From positions 1 to 64,000 of the forward strand of contig JALFLM010000130.1 in assembly GCA_022774705.1 (NCBI GenBank): a stretch of 64,000 nt of DNA, in the 5' to 3' direction. The translations under genes and the position numbers were made by a program. The stretch's first letter is position 1, and the number at the start of each line of letters is the position of its first letter. This document shows positions 52,833 through 62,446 of the stretch, one piece after another. A model generated the notes under the pieces. The model ran no database searches. It was not told where the DNA came from and saw only the letters and a list, made by a program, of their open reading frames with translations. This stretch comes from Lachnospiraceae bacterium (lineage in GTDB: Bacteria; Bacillota; Clostridia; Lachnospirales; Lachnospiraceae).

Positions 52833-54281
52833 ATGAATGAACTGACAAATCTGAAGCCTGCAGAAGTATTCTGCTATTTTGATAAAATCTGCAGCATTCC
52901 CCATGGTTCGGGCAATACAAAAGCCATCAGCGACTACTGTGCCGCTTTTGCCGATGAACATGGACTTCGTTATATTCAGGATCCGGCAGACAATATTATT
53001 ATATTCAAGGACGGTACAGCCGGATATGAAAATTCCGCCCCGGTTATCATTCAGGGACATCTGGACATGGTCTGCGAAAAAGATAAGGATTGCACCATCG
53101 ATATGGAAAAAGAAGGCATCCAGCCTGTTGTGGATGGTGATTTCATAACTGCCCGCGGTACTACGCTGGGCGGCGATGACGGAATTGCTGTGGCTTATGT
53201 CCTGGCCATTCTGGCTTCCGACTCCATCTCCCACCCGCCCATCGAAGCGGTTCTTACATCCGGCGAAGAAATCGGACTTCTGGGAGCCACTGCCCTCGAT
53301 GCAGCCCCGCTGAAAGGACGCATTATGCTGAATCTGGACAGCGAAGAGGAAGGAAGCTTTCTCATCAGCTGTGCAGGCGGCATTCGAGTGGACTGCATCA
53401 CCCCTGTAAAGCATATGGTTGATATGGCGGTACGATATGATGTGACAATTTCCGGTCTTTCCGGCGGTCATTCCGGCACAGAAATCAACAGGTGGGGAGC
53501 CAACTCCAATATTCTGGCAGGCCGGCTGCTGTACGCCCTTGACAATCAGACCGAGTTCTGGATCAGTGATATCAAAGGCGGTCTGAAGGATAATGCCATC
53601 CCCATCGAAACCGATCTCCGGCTTTATGTCACTTCCAGAGACTGCGAAGCCTTTGAAGAAACCATCCGCAGGCTGGAAGCCGAACTGCAGAATGAATATG
53701 CCGTTACCGATCCCGGCCTGAAGATCACCTTTAAACGCGGTCCCGAAGAAATCTCTCATATGCTGGATACCCGTTCCACAGGGCTGGTTACCTTCCTGCT
53801 GATGAACTATCCCTGCGGCGTTCAGCGCATGAGTTCCAATATCCCCGGACTGGTTGAAACTTCTCTGAATCCGGGTATCCTTTACATGACCGAAACAGAA
53901 CTTCACTGCAGCTTCTCCATCCGAAGCTCCGTCAGCTCCGCCAAAGAAGCGCTTGTGGACAAGCTGGTATTCCTGACCGAATTCACCGGCGGTACCTGCT
54001 CTTTCAGCGGTGATTACCCCGCCTGGGAATACAGACAGGATTCTCCTCTCCGCGATCTGGTCGCTGAAGTTTACAGAGATATGTACCAAAAAGACTGCCG
54101 ACTGGAAGCCATCCATGCCGGAGTGGAATGCGGTATTTTCTCCAGCAAGCTTCCCGGCCTTGACTGTGTGTCCTACGGACCGGATATGTTCGATATCCAT
54201 ACCACAAGAGAACGCCTGAGTATTTCTTCCGTACAGCGTGTATGGGAATTTACCCTGGAACTTCTTAAAAGACTGAAATAA
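52833..54281 (+). CDS. pepD: Aminoacyl-histidine dipeptidase (M20 family)
   Basis: A 482-residue zinc dipeptidase of the M20 PepD group, which hydrolyses aminoacyl-histidine and other dipeptides. Metal-site segments are visible in order: the His-Asp of IIQGHLDMVCEK, the Asp of TTLGGDDGIAVA, the Glu pair in TSGEEIGLLGA and the late His in DIHTTRERLS. The ATG has GGAGG 7 nt upstream, and a good promoter precedes it; a longer frame to 52746 lacks family similarity. The gene ends at the terminator shared with tRNA-Leu. Confidence 0.95.
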   Translation: MNELTNLKPAEVFCYFDKICSIPHGSGNTKAISDYCAAFADEHGLRYIQDPADNIIIFKDGTAGYENSAPVIIQGHLDMVCEKDKDCTIDMEKEGIQPVVDGDFITARGTTLGGDDGIAVAYVLAILASDSISHPPIEAVLTSGEEIGLLGATALDAAPLKGRIMLNLDSEEEGSFLISCAGGIRVDCITPVKHMVDMAVRYDVTISGLSGGHSGTEINRWGANSNILAGRLLYALDNQTEFWISDIKGGLKDNAIPIETDLRLYVTSRDCEAFEETIRRLEAELQNEYAVTDPGLKITFKRGPEEISHMLDTRSTGLVTFLLMNYPCGVQRMSSNIPGLVETSLNPGILYMTETELHCSFSIRSSVSSAKEALVDKLVFLTEFTGGTCSFSGDYPAWEYRQDSPLRDLVAEVYRDMYQKDCRLEAIHAGVECGIFSSKLPGLDCVSYGPDMFDIHTTRERLSISSVQRVWEFTLELLKRLK

Positions 54282-54330
54282 CGGAATTTTGTGCAGCTGT
54301 TCAGCAGAGCATGATTTTATTTGTAAATAA

Positions 54331-54370
54331 AAGGTGCAGAAACCATATCTCAATGATTTCTGCACCTTTT
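54331..54370. terminator. Bidirectional terminator for pepD and tRNA-Leu
   Basis: A perfect 13-bp stem, AAAGGTGCAGAAA with TTTCTGCACCTTT, with T-runs on both strands, lies between the convergent pepD and tRNA genes. Confidence 0.92.
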
Positions 54371-54372
54371 TC

Positions 54373-54454
54373 TGCGGATAACAGGACTCGAACCTGCACT
54401 CCCTGCGAAAACAGCACCTAAAACTGTCGCGTCTGCCAATTCCGCCATATCCGC
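54373..54454 (-). tRNA. tRNA-Leu, anticodon UAG
   Basis: On the minus strand the acceptor GCGGATA pairs with TATCCGC, with A as discriminator base. The anticodon stem ACAGT/GCTGT holds the loop TTTAGGT, giving anticodon UAG for CUA leucine codons. A long variable arm, the GGTTCGAGTCC T-arm, and the D-arm around GGAATTGGCAGAC fit a class II leucine tRNA. CCA is not encoded. It has its own promoter and terminator. Confidence 0.96.
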
Positions 54455-54475
54455 CTGTGATCTTTCACAGAAAAT

Positions 54476-54504
54476 ACTATACCATTTCGCGTGAAAATTG
54501 TCAA
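54476..54504 (-). promoter_or_regulatory. Promoter of tRNA-Leu(UAG)
   Basis: TTGACA (54499-54504), a 17-nt spacer and TATAGT (54476-54481) on the minus strand lie about 22 nt upstream of the tRNA. Confidence 0.9.
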
Positions 54505-54545
54505 ACCACAATCCGTATCAGAATTTTATTTTACAGAGCTGCGTA

Positions 54546-56702
54546 TCAAAATCCTGTACCTTCCCCGTTTCTGTCTTTGCTTCCGTATTCATCCGGATCT
54601 CTGTCCCACGCTCCGGTTTCCGGAGTTTCCATGGGAACTTCCGAGACCTTTTCCACCAGCGATTCCGGATTAAAAGCGTTTTCTTCCTCAGGATATTTCT
54701 CTCCCCCTGGTTCTTTTCCATTTTCTTCCATATCTTCAAAACGTACTTCTTCATATTCCACCAGAGGAGGCAGTTTCCATTTCCTGGCCGGACCGGGAGG
54801 AGATTTTTTATCTGTCCGCCCCTTTTTCCATTTGTTTTTCAACGCCGAGAGAGAATTCTCCGTTCCACCCTCCTCCGGAAAATCTTCCATCATATCGTCA
54901 TTCTTTCCAAATGAACCGTTGAACGATCTCATTTTGTTTTTTACATACTCATATACCTTACTGAGAAAATCCGCAAAGAAAATAACTGCGGCAGCAATCA
55001 GCACCAGACCCATGAGCAGAAGGAACAGCATGATACCATCCGTGTTCCATTTCCGGCTGTTTAATGTCAAAGAAAGATAGGCGCCCTTAACACTGCCGGT
55101 ATATTCTCCATTTTTCACATCCTGTGTTCCCTGTTTCAGATCCACCGTGGAGGAAATGGTATCCTCAAGAATCTGCTCTCCCCAGGGCATCTTCAGATGA
55201 TACGTCAAAGTAGTCAGCAAAGGATCATTCTCCAGGAAACCGGTAAAATCCATCAGATCCACAAATCTTCCATCATGCTGAAATTCCATCAGTTCTCCGC
55301 TGAGTTCATGAGACAGTTGTCCCTGCACATCAAAAATGGCCTGAAAGCCCGCGTTTACATCGTCAATGGAGCCGGTCTGTTCAATCACAATAGATGCACG
55401 GCCGTCTTCCCGCTGTGCTCCGTTTGTAACCCCGGCAATTCCCTCAGTTTTTCCCGCAATCCGTTTTCGGATATTTTCCTGATCCTCCTGATCGGGTTTT
55501 ACCTGGAAAACCAGCGTAATACTTCGGGACAGATTGTCCGTGTCGTGAAACTCCGTGTCAATTTCCACATCCTCGATCACATAAGTGGTTGATACCTCAG
55601 TAATAAGACTTTCCTGAAGCATCTCTTCTTCCAGAACCTTCTGATATCCTCCGTACATCTCCGATTCGATCAGTTCGATCGGTTTATCCTCATTCTGATG
55701 ACGGATTGAAACATCCATCCCATCTTCCCATTGTATATAATATCCCACCGCCACCTTTTCATTCTGATTGTACGAAAAGGCATTGACATCAATCAGCTCG
55801 CTCCAGTCGGCAGCCGAAGCAAAAATGCCGGCCCGCTGCTGAGGCTGAACACTGATAAAGCTGTCCGACCTGTCAAACAGCTTTTTCATAAAAGAATCCA
55901 GCTGCTTTGCTGTACAATCGGAAACACTAACCGTGCACAGACTGTTTTCATTCTTCACTGTCCAGACAGATTCCGCTCCTTCCGGCCGGTTTTTCTGCAT
56001 ATATTCCCTGATCGCGGTACCGTTTTTATTCATGGATGCAGCAGAAAATGTGAAAACAACCTGCCGGTCGCAGTGTTTATTCTGTCTGTAATGACTCAGA
56101 ATATCAATCCGCTCAACCGGCGTCCTGACCAGCGTATCCACATTGATCTTACCCGGCTGCACCTCGTAATCTGTCCCTTTAAACGAAATCTTCACCGAAG
56201 TTTCAGAAAAAAGTCCCGCGCTCTTTCCCTCGCTCAGATATCCTTCCTTTTCCAGAAAATCTCCAAGCCAGCCCAGAAGCTCAAGACTGTCAAAATCCTC
56301 CTGGTACAAAAGCCCCGATGCAAATACGGAATCGGGCTGCTCCATAACAATGGAAGCCTTTTTTCCGATGATATTCTTCACTTTTTCCGCGTAGTCCTTT
56401 AAAGAAGAAAAATGCAGGGTAAAAGTATAGCCGTACTGATCCCCGTCCTCCGAAAAACTCCACTCCAGTTCAGGAGGGCATACTGCTTCCAGCTGTTTAT
56501 TCAGCTCATCGATCTTCCCGTCAAAAAAGGTTTCAAAATCGCTTTTACCGATAGACATTCTGATCTGGCGGTTTCCTGTATTATCCTGCTCCAGAGTCAG
56601 CAGCGTCTGTATTCCGATGTATTTCTGCCCGCCGCAGCCTGCCAGACACGCCATCAGCAAAGCGGCCAGAACCACGAGGCGGACCATATTCCGTTTATTC
56701 AT
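54546..56702 (-). CDS. Lipoprotein with large extracytoplasmic part, one late membrane helix and acidic tail
   Basis: A 718-residue protein with a lipoprotein signal (lipobox LAGC, Cys23), an extracytoplasmic part of about 520 residues with several repeats of small alpha/beta units, a membrane helix at about 555-580 (MLFLLLMGLVLIAAAVIFF) and a hydrophilic, acidic, Pro-rich tail of about 130 residues that should lie in the cytoplasm. I do not recognise the family. The two-sided topology suggests an envelope sensor or scaffold. The opposite-strand neighbour is a cortex-type deacetylase. Its ribosome site is GGGAGG. Confidence 0.82.
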   Translation of the reverse strand: MNKRNMVRLVVLAALLMACLAGCGGQKYIGIQTLLTLEQDNTGNRQIRMSIGKSDFETFFDGKIDELNKQLEAVCPPELEWSFSEDGDQYGYTFTLHFSSLKDYAEKVKNIIGKKASIVMEQPDSVFASGLLYQEDFDSLELLGWLGDFLEKEGYLSEGKSAGLFSETSVKISFKGTDYEVQPGKINVDTLVRTPVERIDILSHYRQNKHCDRQVVFTFSAASMNKNGTAIREYMQKNRPEGAESVWTVKNENSLCTVSVSDCTAKQLDSFMKKLFDRSDSFISVQPQQRAGIFASAADWSELIDVNAFSYNQNEKVAVGYYIQWEDGMDVSIRHQNEDKPIELIESEMYGGYQKVLEEEMLQESLITEVSTTYVIEDVEIDTEFHDTDNLSRSITLVFQVKPDQEDQENIRKRIAGKTEGIAGVTNGAQREDGRASIVIEQTGSIDDVNAGFQAIFDVQGQLSHELSGELMEFQHDGRFVDLMDFTGFLENDPLLTTLTYHLKMPWGEQILEDTISSTVDLKQGTQDVKNGEYTGSVKGAYLSLTLNSRKWNTDGIMLFLLLMGLVLIAAAVIFFADFLSKVYEYVKNKMRSFNGSFGKNDDMMEDFPEEGGTENSLSALKNKWKKGRTDKKSPPGPARKWKLPPLVEYEEVRFEDMEENGKEPGGEKYPEEENAFNPESLVEKVSEVPMETPETGAWDRDPDEYGSKDRNGEGTGF

Positions 56703-56853
56703 TGACTTCCTCCCGGTGTATTATCTTCTCAATTCATCGACAAATAACCTGTCCTATAATAAAATACCATAAATTACAGAAAAAGTGAATGAATCCCGCA
56801 CATAATTTCCCCCGGGAAGATAAAACTATTACTGTTCAGAAAGGAGTTTGTTT

Positions 56854-57657
56854 ATGAGTTTATTTAAACATCTGGTTTTTTCGCGGACTGCCCGTCGTCT
56901 GGGGATGTCTGCTCTGATTTTGTGTCTGTCTGTTCCGGTATTTGCAGCTTCCTCCCGTGATCTGTCGTCTCTTGATAATACAATTCAGAACTGGGGACAG
57001 GGAGTTCAGTTCAACTCACGGAACCAACCGGTTTCTTCCCTGGATTTTCAGAAAAAATATGCTTCTTTTCAGGCTGATTTCATCGGTCCCGACGAGAAGG
57101 TAATCTGGCTGACCTTCGATGAAGGATATGAAAACGGCTATACGGAACAGATTCTGAATACTCTGCGCGAAAAGAAATGTCCCGCTGTTTTCTTTATCAC
57201 CGGTCAGTACGCCAGGGAAAATCCCGAACTGATCAAACAAATGATTGCTGACGGACATATGATCGGCAATCACTCATGGGCCCACCCGGCAAAAGGCATG
57301 CCCTCCCTTTCCGTGGAGGAGCAGACTGCCGATCTGGAGAAGCTTCACCGGTATGTAAAGGAAAACTATAACTATGAAATGACTCTTTTCCGCTATCCGG
57401 CCGGTATTTTCAGCGAACAGTCCCTGGCTGTGGCAGAAAAATACGGTTATCGCTCCCTTTTCTGGAGCTTCGCTTATGCGGACTGGGATCCCAATCAGCA
57501 GCCGGATCAGAGTCAGGCACTGAAAAAGCTGCAGGATCGTCTTCATCCCGGTTCCATTTATCTGCTTCATGCCGTATCTGCCGCCAATGCGGACATCCTG
57601 GGAGATTTTATAGATTATGCCCGCAGCGAAGGATACGAATTCACGCTGCCGGAATAA
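56854..57657 (+). CDS. pdaA: PdaA-type polysaccharide deacetylase (muramic-delta-lactam biosynthesis)
   Basis: A 267-residue exported NodB-homology protein. After a signal peptide (about residues 1-33), the catalytic domain begins with WLTFDEGYENGYT, the PdaA version of the TFDDG metal motif with Glu for the second Asp, and has NHSWAHPAKGMP (metal His pair), FRYPAGIFSEQSL and LLHAVSAANADIL. PdaA removes acetyl groups from N-acetylmuramic acid so that the spore cortex lactam can form, so sporulation is suggested. The ATG has AAAGGAG upstream; the TTG two codons earlier lies too close to it. Confidence 0.92.
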   Translation: MSLFKHLVFSRTARRLGMSALILCLSVPVFAASSRDLSSLDNTIQNWGQGVQFNSRNQPVSSLDFQKKYASFQADFIGPDEKVIWLTFDEGYENGYTEQILNTLREKKCPAVFFITGQYARENPELIKQMIADGHMIGNHSWAHPAKGMPSLSVEEQTADLEKLHRYVKENYNYEMTLFRYPAGIFSEQSLAVAEKYGYRSLFWSFAYADWDPNQQPDQSQALKKLQDRLHPGSIYLLHAVSAANADILGDFIDYARSEGYEFTLPE

Positions 57658-57668
57658 ACTGTTATACG

Positions 57669-57741
57669 ACAATTGCCTGTTATAAAACAATTGCCTGTTA
57701 TAAAACAGATAGGCTGCCGGAGCATCACAATTCCGGCGGCC
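57669..57741. repeat. 18-bp tandem repeat and hairpin between pdaA and glgA
   Basis: ACAATTGCCTGTTATAAA occurs twice in tandem (57669-57686 and 57687-57704), with a partial third copy before it. A hairpin with GGCTGCCGGA and TCCGGCGGCC arms (57712-57741) follows and probably terminates one or both convergent genes, although T-runs are weak. Confidence 0.6.
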
Positions 57742-57783
57742 TGTCCAATTACAGATCGTATCTTATGTGGAGGAAATCCTGTT

Positions 57784-59226
57784 TTATTTTAACAGGGTAT
57801 CATACAGTTCTTCATACTTTCTTGCCGAACTTGACCATGAATAATCCTGTTTCATGCCCCGTTCCACAATCATATTCCAGTCTTTTTTGTTATTGAAGAA
57901 GATACGTTTCGCATATTCCACAATCCGAAGCATCTCATGTGCGTTATAATTGGCAAAAGAGAATCCTGTACCTGTTTTTGAAAATTCATTGTAGGGCTCT
58001 ACGGTATCTTTCAGACCGCCTGTCTCACGAACGATGGGTACTGTACCGTAGCGCAGACTCATCAGCTGGCTCAGACCGCAGGGTTCAAACAGGGACGGCA
58101 TCAGGAACGCATCACAGCCTGCATAAATCTTATGCGACAGTTCTTCCGAATAATAAATATTGGCGGATACTCTGTCCGGATATTTATCCGTATAGAACCG
58201 GAACATGCTTTCGTATCTGGCATCACCGGTTCCCAGAACAACAATCTGCATATCCTCCTGACACAGAGATTCCATAACGCAGGAAATCAGATCAAAGCCT
58301 TTCTGGTCTGTCAGACGGGAAACGATACCGATCACAAATTTGCTCTTATCTGAAGGAAGCCCGACTTCTGACTGCAGCTGCAGCTTGTTCTTGTATTTCT
58401 CTTTTCTGAAATTATCCACATTATAATTCTTCCTGATATGAGGATCGGTCTCAGGATTGAAATCCGTATAATCGATGCCGTTGACAATACCCACCAGATC
58501 ATTGGTTCTTGCCCGGATCAGCCCATCCAGACCTTCTCCGTAAAATTCCGTCTTGATTTCTTCCGCATATGTCTCACTTACCGTCGTAATCTTATCTGCA
58601 TAAACGAGGCCGCCCTTTAACAGATTGCCGTCATTGTAGGCTTCCAGTTTATCCGATGTGAAATAATAATCCGACAGACCGGTAAACTGCTTGATCACCG
58701 GCACATTCCACACACCCTGGAATTTCAGGTTGTGGATCGTCATGATCGACCTGATATCCCTGAAAAACTCACCGCCGCGGAAGCTGTCCTTCAGCAGAAC
58801 CGGAATCAGGCCGCTCTGCCAGTCATGACAGTGTACAATATCCGGCTTGAAGCCGACAACCGGCAGTGCGGACAGAGCCGCCCGGCAGAAGAAACAGAAC
58901 TTCTGCAGATCCCAGAACCAGTCACCATAGGGCTTTTCACCACTGAAATATTCTTCATTGTCAATAAAATAAAATGTAATACCATCCACAACCGTTGTCA
59001 GAATACCCACGTAACGGTTTTTCCCATTATAATACATATAAAAATGGCTCACATAAGTCAGTTTTTCCAGATAAGCCGGCTTCATGCAAAGATACCTGGG
59101 TAGAATTACACGTACATCATACTTTTCCCTATTAAAATACCTGGGAAGAGAACCGGCAACATCTGCCAGTCCTCCCGTTTTAATAAACGGAACTGCCTCC
59201 GATGTAACAAAGAGAATATTTTTCAT
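57784..59226 (-). CDS. glgA: Glycogen synthase (ADP-glucose)
   Basis: GlgA adds glucose from ADP-glucose to growing alpha-1,4-glucan. The 480-residue GT5 enzyme has the N-terminal ADP-binding KTGGLADVAGSLP (about residue 15), the HCHDWQSGLIPVLL region, and the C-terminal PSLFEPCGLSQLMSLRYGTVPIVRETGGLKDTV with the catalytic-site Glu. It lies alone; the other glg genes are not in the window. AGAGGTG lies 6 nt before the ATG used; the in-frame GTG at 59235 overlaps that ribosome site. Confidence 0.96.
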   Translation of the reverse strand: MKNILFVTSEAVPFIKTGGLADVAGSLPRYFNREKYDVRVILPRYLCMKPAYLEKLTYVSHFYMYYNGKNRYVGILTTVVDGITFYFIDNEEYFSGEKPYGDWFWDLQKFCFFCRAALSALPVVGFKPDIVHCHDWQSGLIPVLLKDSFRGGEFFRDIRSIMTIHNLKFQGVWNVPVIKQFTGLSDYYFTSDKLEAYNDGNLLKGGLVYADKITTVSETYAEEIKTEFYGEGLDGLIRARTNDLVGIVNGIDYTDFNPETDPHIRKNYNVDNFRKEKYKNKLQLQSEVGLPSDKSKFVIGIVSRLTDQKGFDLISCVMESLCQEDMQIVVLGTGDARYESMFRFYTDKYPDRVSANIYYSEELSHKIYAGCDAFLMPSLFEPCGLSQLMSLRYGTVPIVRETGGLKDTVEPYNEFSKTGTGFSFANYNAHEMLRIVEYAKRIFFNNKKDWNMIVERGMKQDYSWSSSARKYEELYDTLLK

Positions 59227-59309
59227 TTGCTTCACCTCTTAATATTAACCGCCTGAGCGGGATTTTTCCTGTTGTTCATGAATCACTATTTCCGAAAACT
59301 CATGGTTAT

Positions 59310-59338
59310 ATCATACCAGTTATCAGAATGTTTTGCAA
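59310..59338 (-). promoter_or_regulatory. Promoter of glgA
   Basis: TTGCAA (59333-59338), a 17-nt spacer and TATGAT (59310-59315) on the minus strand lie about 85 nt before glgA and begin right after the upstream terminator. Confidence 0.75.
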
Positions 59339-59340
59339 TA

Positions 59341-59371
59341 AAAAAGAGCTGATACCCGTCGATATCAGCTC
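59341..59371 (-). terminator. Terminator after the BlaI-type gene
   Basis: GAGCTGATA pairs with TATCAGCTC around an 8-nt loop and is followed by six U residues in the minus-strand transcript. Confidence 0.9.
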
Positions 59372-59421
59372 TTCCCAATACATGTTTTCATCTCTTTTTT
59401 ACAAATCACAGAACAACCGGA

Positions 59422-59793
59422 TTAATCCAGTTTTGCTGCAAGTTCTTTGATCTTCTCAACCTCTTCTTTTGACAGTTCCTTCTGATCGGATAAGGAAGCA
59501 ATCATATCGGAAGGGGAACCTTCAAACCAGAAATCCAGAAACATCTTCGTCTGTTCGTTCTTGTAATCTTCTTCCTTTACCAGAGGTACATAATAAAACA
59601 CTCTTCCCTGACGATAAGAACGTAAATATCCCTTCTCGATCAGATGAAGTAAAAAAGTACTGATTGTCTGTCTCTTCCATACTTTATGAAATCTGGTTTC
59701 CAAATCTTTCATAATTTCCTGCAGAGAAACATCTTTACCAGCATCCCAGACACTTTTCATTACAATCTGTTCACAATCGGTCATTAAATCCAT
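59422..59793 (-). CDS. BlaI/MecI/CopY-family winged-helix repressor
   Basis: A 123-residue repressor of the BlaI/MecI family: an N-terminal winged helix (LMTDCEQIVMKSVWDAGKD, then RQTISTFLLHLIEKGYLRSY and QGRVFYYVPLV) and a C-terminal dimerisation helix pair. Members block beta-lactamase, penicillin-binding or copper genes and are cut by M56 sensors or respond to metal. No M56 gene is adjacent; the one in the window is 31 kb away. AAAGGA lies 8 nt before the ATG used. It is a single gene with its own terminator. Confidence 0.9.
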   Translation of the reverse strand: MDLMTDCEQIVMKSVWDAGKDVSLQEIMKDLETRFHKVWKRQTISTFLLHLIEKGYLRSYRQGRVFYYVPLVKEEDYKNEQTKMFLDFWFEGSPSDMIASLSDQKELSKEEVEKIKELAAKLD

Positions 59794-60210
59794 AAAAAAC
59801 ATCCTTTCTATGCGCTTGTAGCTTTTATCCGGCAGGCAAATCTGACTGTTTGTTACATATCTTTACCGGAACAGAGGGGTCAGCTCCGTTGCCACAGAAA
59901 TAATCCTTCCGCCGGAAAAGCACCAGAATCAGCAGTTTATTCATAAACTGAATCCTGTCTGTCATATAATCATACTATCTTTTTTTTGAAAACACAACCG
60001 CTGGAATCATTTTTTTAGAAAATCTTCACAATTCAGTCACAAACCCATCACTTATAGTATCATTTACAACCCATCACTTATAGCAGAAGCAAAAAATCGT
60101 ACAGCAAAAATTACCGATGCTGCTGTGAATCAACATACATTTTCGCTCGTTAATCAGCGGCTTTTCGAAACAGAAAAGAGCTTCAGACTTTCGTCTGAAG
60201 CTCTCTCTTA
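59794..60210. other. 417-nt intergenic region with a 15-bp direct repeat
   Basis: The stretch between the BlaI-type gene and tRNA-Leu(CAG) is AT-rich. It contains ACCCATCACTTATAG twice (60043-60057 and 60069-60083, period 26) and the tRNA terminator. I see no BlaI operator of the TACA-N4-TGTA form and no credible gene. Confidence 0.5.
60174..60203 (-). terminator. Terminator after tRNA-Leu(CAG)
   Basis: GAGCTTCAGAC pairs with GTCTGAAGCTC around a GAAA tetraloop and is followed by TTTT in the minus-strand transcript. Confidence 0.92.
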
Positions 60211-60295
60211 TGCAGATGGCGGGACTTGAACCCGCACCCAGTTAACCCGGACATGAACCTGAATCATGCGCGTATGCCAATTCCGCCACATCTGC
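60211..60295 (-). tRNA. tRNA-Leu, anticodon CAG
   Basis: The acceptor GCAGATG pairs with CATCTGC, with A as discriminator. The anticodon stem CATGA/TCATG holds the loop TTCAGGT, giving CAG for CUG codons. The variable arm is long (class II) and the T-arm reads GGGTTCAAGTCCC. The neighbouring selB makes tRNA-Sec worth considering, but the length, the CAG anticodon and the acceptor stem of seven pairs fit leucine. CCA is not encoded. Confidence 0.96.
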
Positions 60296-60360
60296 AGACC
60301 TGCTTGAGACTCGCTCCTGCGCTTCGCTTCGCTTTTGCTTATCTCCTTGGCACGCTTGAT

Positions 60361-60389
60361 AGTATATCTGATATTCAGGAAAATGTCAA
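60361..60389 (-). promoter_or_regulatory. Promoter of tRNA-Leu(CAG)
   Basis: TTGACA (60384-60389), a 17-nt spacer and TATACT (60361-60366) on the minus strand. The promoter is enclosed by an inverted repeat CGCTTGA/TCAAGCG. Confidence 0.9.
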
Positions 60390-60430
60390 GCGTTTTTTTA
60401 TTATTTTTCATTATTTCTTATGAATCTTTT

Positions 60431-62356
60431 TTACCTGAGCACTCTTCCCCCTTCCTCCTTTCTGGTAAATCCGGTTTTGTCGTAATGTTCCAGCAAAGCA
60501 ACAGCTATCTTCCGGGAACTTCCCAGTTCGTCCCGATAAGCTCCCAGCATAACGGGAGATCTGCTGCTTTCTGTCATATGACAGAAAATTTCCTTCCCTT
60601 TCCGGTAATAGTCACTGTGTATGCAGTACTGCTCATTAAGGCGGATCAGGATTTTCCGGCTAATAAGGGAATAATAGACGGACCGGAATTTTTTTGATCC
60701 GGCGTGATCTTTCAGATAACCTTCCGTAATCGGCGGCGCAAAGCCGCTTTTTCGATAAAAAGCAGCAATTTCTTCAGCCATGCCGTCGGTTTCCTCTTCC
60801 ATAACCACATGGAATCCCGGACAGCAGTAATATCCGCTGTTCTCTTGGATCACATTTCTGCGGACCATCAGTCTGAGCAGCGCATCGCTGACTGCAGGCA
60901 AAGAGCCGGTGTTCAGCCTGTTCCGCAGTTCCTCCCTGCCCATCCCTTCCTTCAGGGGATATTCTTTATGGAAAACTTTCAGAGTCTCTACTGCTTTCTT
61001 ACAGTAAATTTCAAATTCTTCCTTATGAATATAAATCTGTTCATGGCAGACCTGCCCGTGACCCGGGCCTTTCAGGCAGATCATGCTTCCCTGTTTTTCC
61101 AGCTTCTCCGCATAATTCCCAATCTCAGGAAAAGGAAGTCCGCAGCGAACAGACAGTTCCTCAAGTGTCCTGAATTCTCCCCTCTGCTCAAAAACAGCAA
61201 GCTCCAGCTGCTGTTCCGGCGTTCCCTTTTCCCGGATTTCGTAACCATGCATCACCTGCGGATCTTTTTTTCTGTGCCGGCGGGCACAGGGATCAAGAAT
61301 TCTGCCGCCTCCCACAGTGACTGCCGGAGAATAAAAGCGGATAACAAAGGAATCACCTTTTTTCACGGCGGTTTTTTCCTCCAGACGAAGCTGGGCATAA
61401 CAGGTCTCACCTGCCTTCAGCTCTGTCCGGTCTGCCAGAAGCACTTTCCCCAGTACTTCCTTTGTGCCTGTATAAATGTGCACTCTGCTTCCACTTTTTA
61501 CCGTTCTTTCCGAATGTTTCAGAAGCGTCAGCTTTACATCTACCATATCCGTCGGACACAGACTTCCCGGCGTTGCAAGAATGTCGCCTCTGCTGATGGA
61601 TTCTTTTTTTCTTCCGGGCAGATTTGCCGCCGCCCGCTCCCCGGCGAATGCTTCCTGCCGGTCGCGGGAATGTACCTGCAGGGTACGGATGCGGACCTGC
61701 TCGCCCTCCGGATAAAGGACCGCTTCCTGATCCTTTTTCATACATCCCTCCCAGAGTGTACCGGTTACGATGGTTCCGTATCCTTTCAGGCTGAAAATCC
61801 GGTCAATGGGCATACGGAACACTCCGCTGTCTCTGCGTTCCGGAAGGGAATCACATAAAGCCTGAAGCGTTATTTTCAACTGTTCCAGACCTTCTCCGGT
61901 ACATGCAGACACCGGAAGTATGGGGCTGTTTTCCAGAAAAGTATCTTTCACCAGTGCTGCAACATCATCAATAACCAGTTCCAGAAAATCCGGTTCCACC
62001 AGATCGGTCTTCGTAATCACAACAACACCGCCCGAAATCCCCAGAATAGACAGAATATCCAGATGTTCTACTGTCTGAGGCATGACTCCTTCGTCTGCAG
62101 CCACCACCAGCATGGCAAGATCCATCCCTCCCGCACCTGCAAGCATATTTTTAACAAATTTTTCATGCCCCGGAACATCCACGATTCCTGCCCGCTGCCC
62201 GCCCGGAAAATCCAGACAGGCAACCCCAAGTTCAATGGTAATCCCCCTTTTTTTCTCTTCCTGCAGCCGGTCTGTATCAGTTCCTGTCAGCGCTTTGATC
62301 AGACAGGTTTTCCCATGATCCACGTGGCCGGCTGTTCCGATGATTACATGCTTCAT
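60431..62356 (-). CDS. selB: Selenocysteine-specific elongation factor
   Basis: SelB carries Sec-tRNA to UGA codons marked by a SECIS hairpin. The 641-residue protein has an EF-Tu-like N-terminal part: [11 protein letters not shown] (about residues 7-17), [14 protein letters not shown], then the two beta-barrel domains and four C-terminal winged helices (about residues 370-641) that bind the SECIS element. GGAGG lies 7 nt upstream of the ATG used; the in-frame TTG two codons earlier overlaps the spacer. Its presence means that selenoproteins are made, and the genes next to it are a hydrogenase and an iron-sulfur protein. Confidence 0.96.
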   Translation of the reverse strand: MKHVIIGTAGHVDHGKTCLIKALTGTDTDRLQEEKKRGITIELGVACLDFPGGQRAGIVDVPGHEKFVKNMLAGAGGMDLAMLVVAADEGVMPQTVEHLDILSILGISGGVVVITKTDLVEPDFLELVIDDVAALVKDTFLENSPILPVSACTGEGLEQLKITLQALCDSLPERRDSGVFRMPIDRIFSLKGYGTIVTGTLWEGCMKKDQEAVLYPEGEQVRIRTLQVHSRDRQEAFAGERAAANLPGRKKESISRGDILATPGSLCPTDMVDVKLTLLKHSERTVKSGSRVHIYTGTKEVLGKVLLADRTELKAGETCYAQLRLEEKTAVKKGDSFVIRFYSPAVTVGGGRILDPCARRHRKKDPQVMHGYEIREKGTPEQQLELAVFEQRGEFRTLEELSVRCGLPFPEIGNYAEKLEKQGSMICLKGPGHGQVCHEQIYIHKEEFEIYCKKAVETLKVFHKEYPLKEGMGREELRNRLNTGSLPAVSDALLRLMVRRNVIQENSGYYCCPGFHVVMEEETDGMAEEIAAFYRKSGFAPPITEGYLKDHAGSKKFRSVYYSLISRKILIRLNEQYCIHSDYYRKGKEIFCHMTESSRSPVMLGAYRDELGSSRKIAVALLEHYDKTGFTRKEEGGRVLR

Positions 62357-62446
62357 TTTCAAACCTCCGGTGTTTTTATCTTTTCCGTACGAATGATCTC
62401 TTGTCCGCTTCCGGCATATCCCGCTTTCTCAGGCAGCACCAACGCT

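Noticed and set aside
52788..54365. 525-codon minus-strand open frame
   Set aside because: It is antisense to pepD, which has clear family motifs, a promoter and a ribosome site. The frame is a shadow.
60211..60295. tRNA-Sec near selB
   Set aside because: The anticodon is CAG, not UCA, the acceptor stem has seven pairs and the length is 85 nt, so it is tRNA-Leu.
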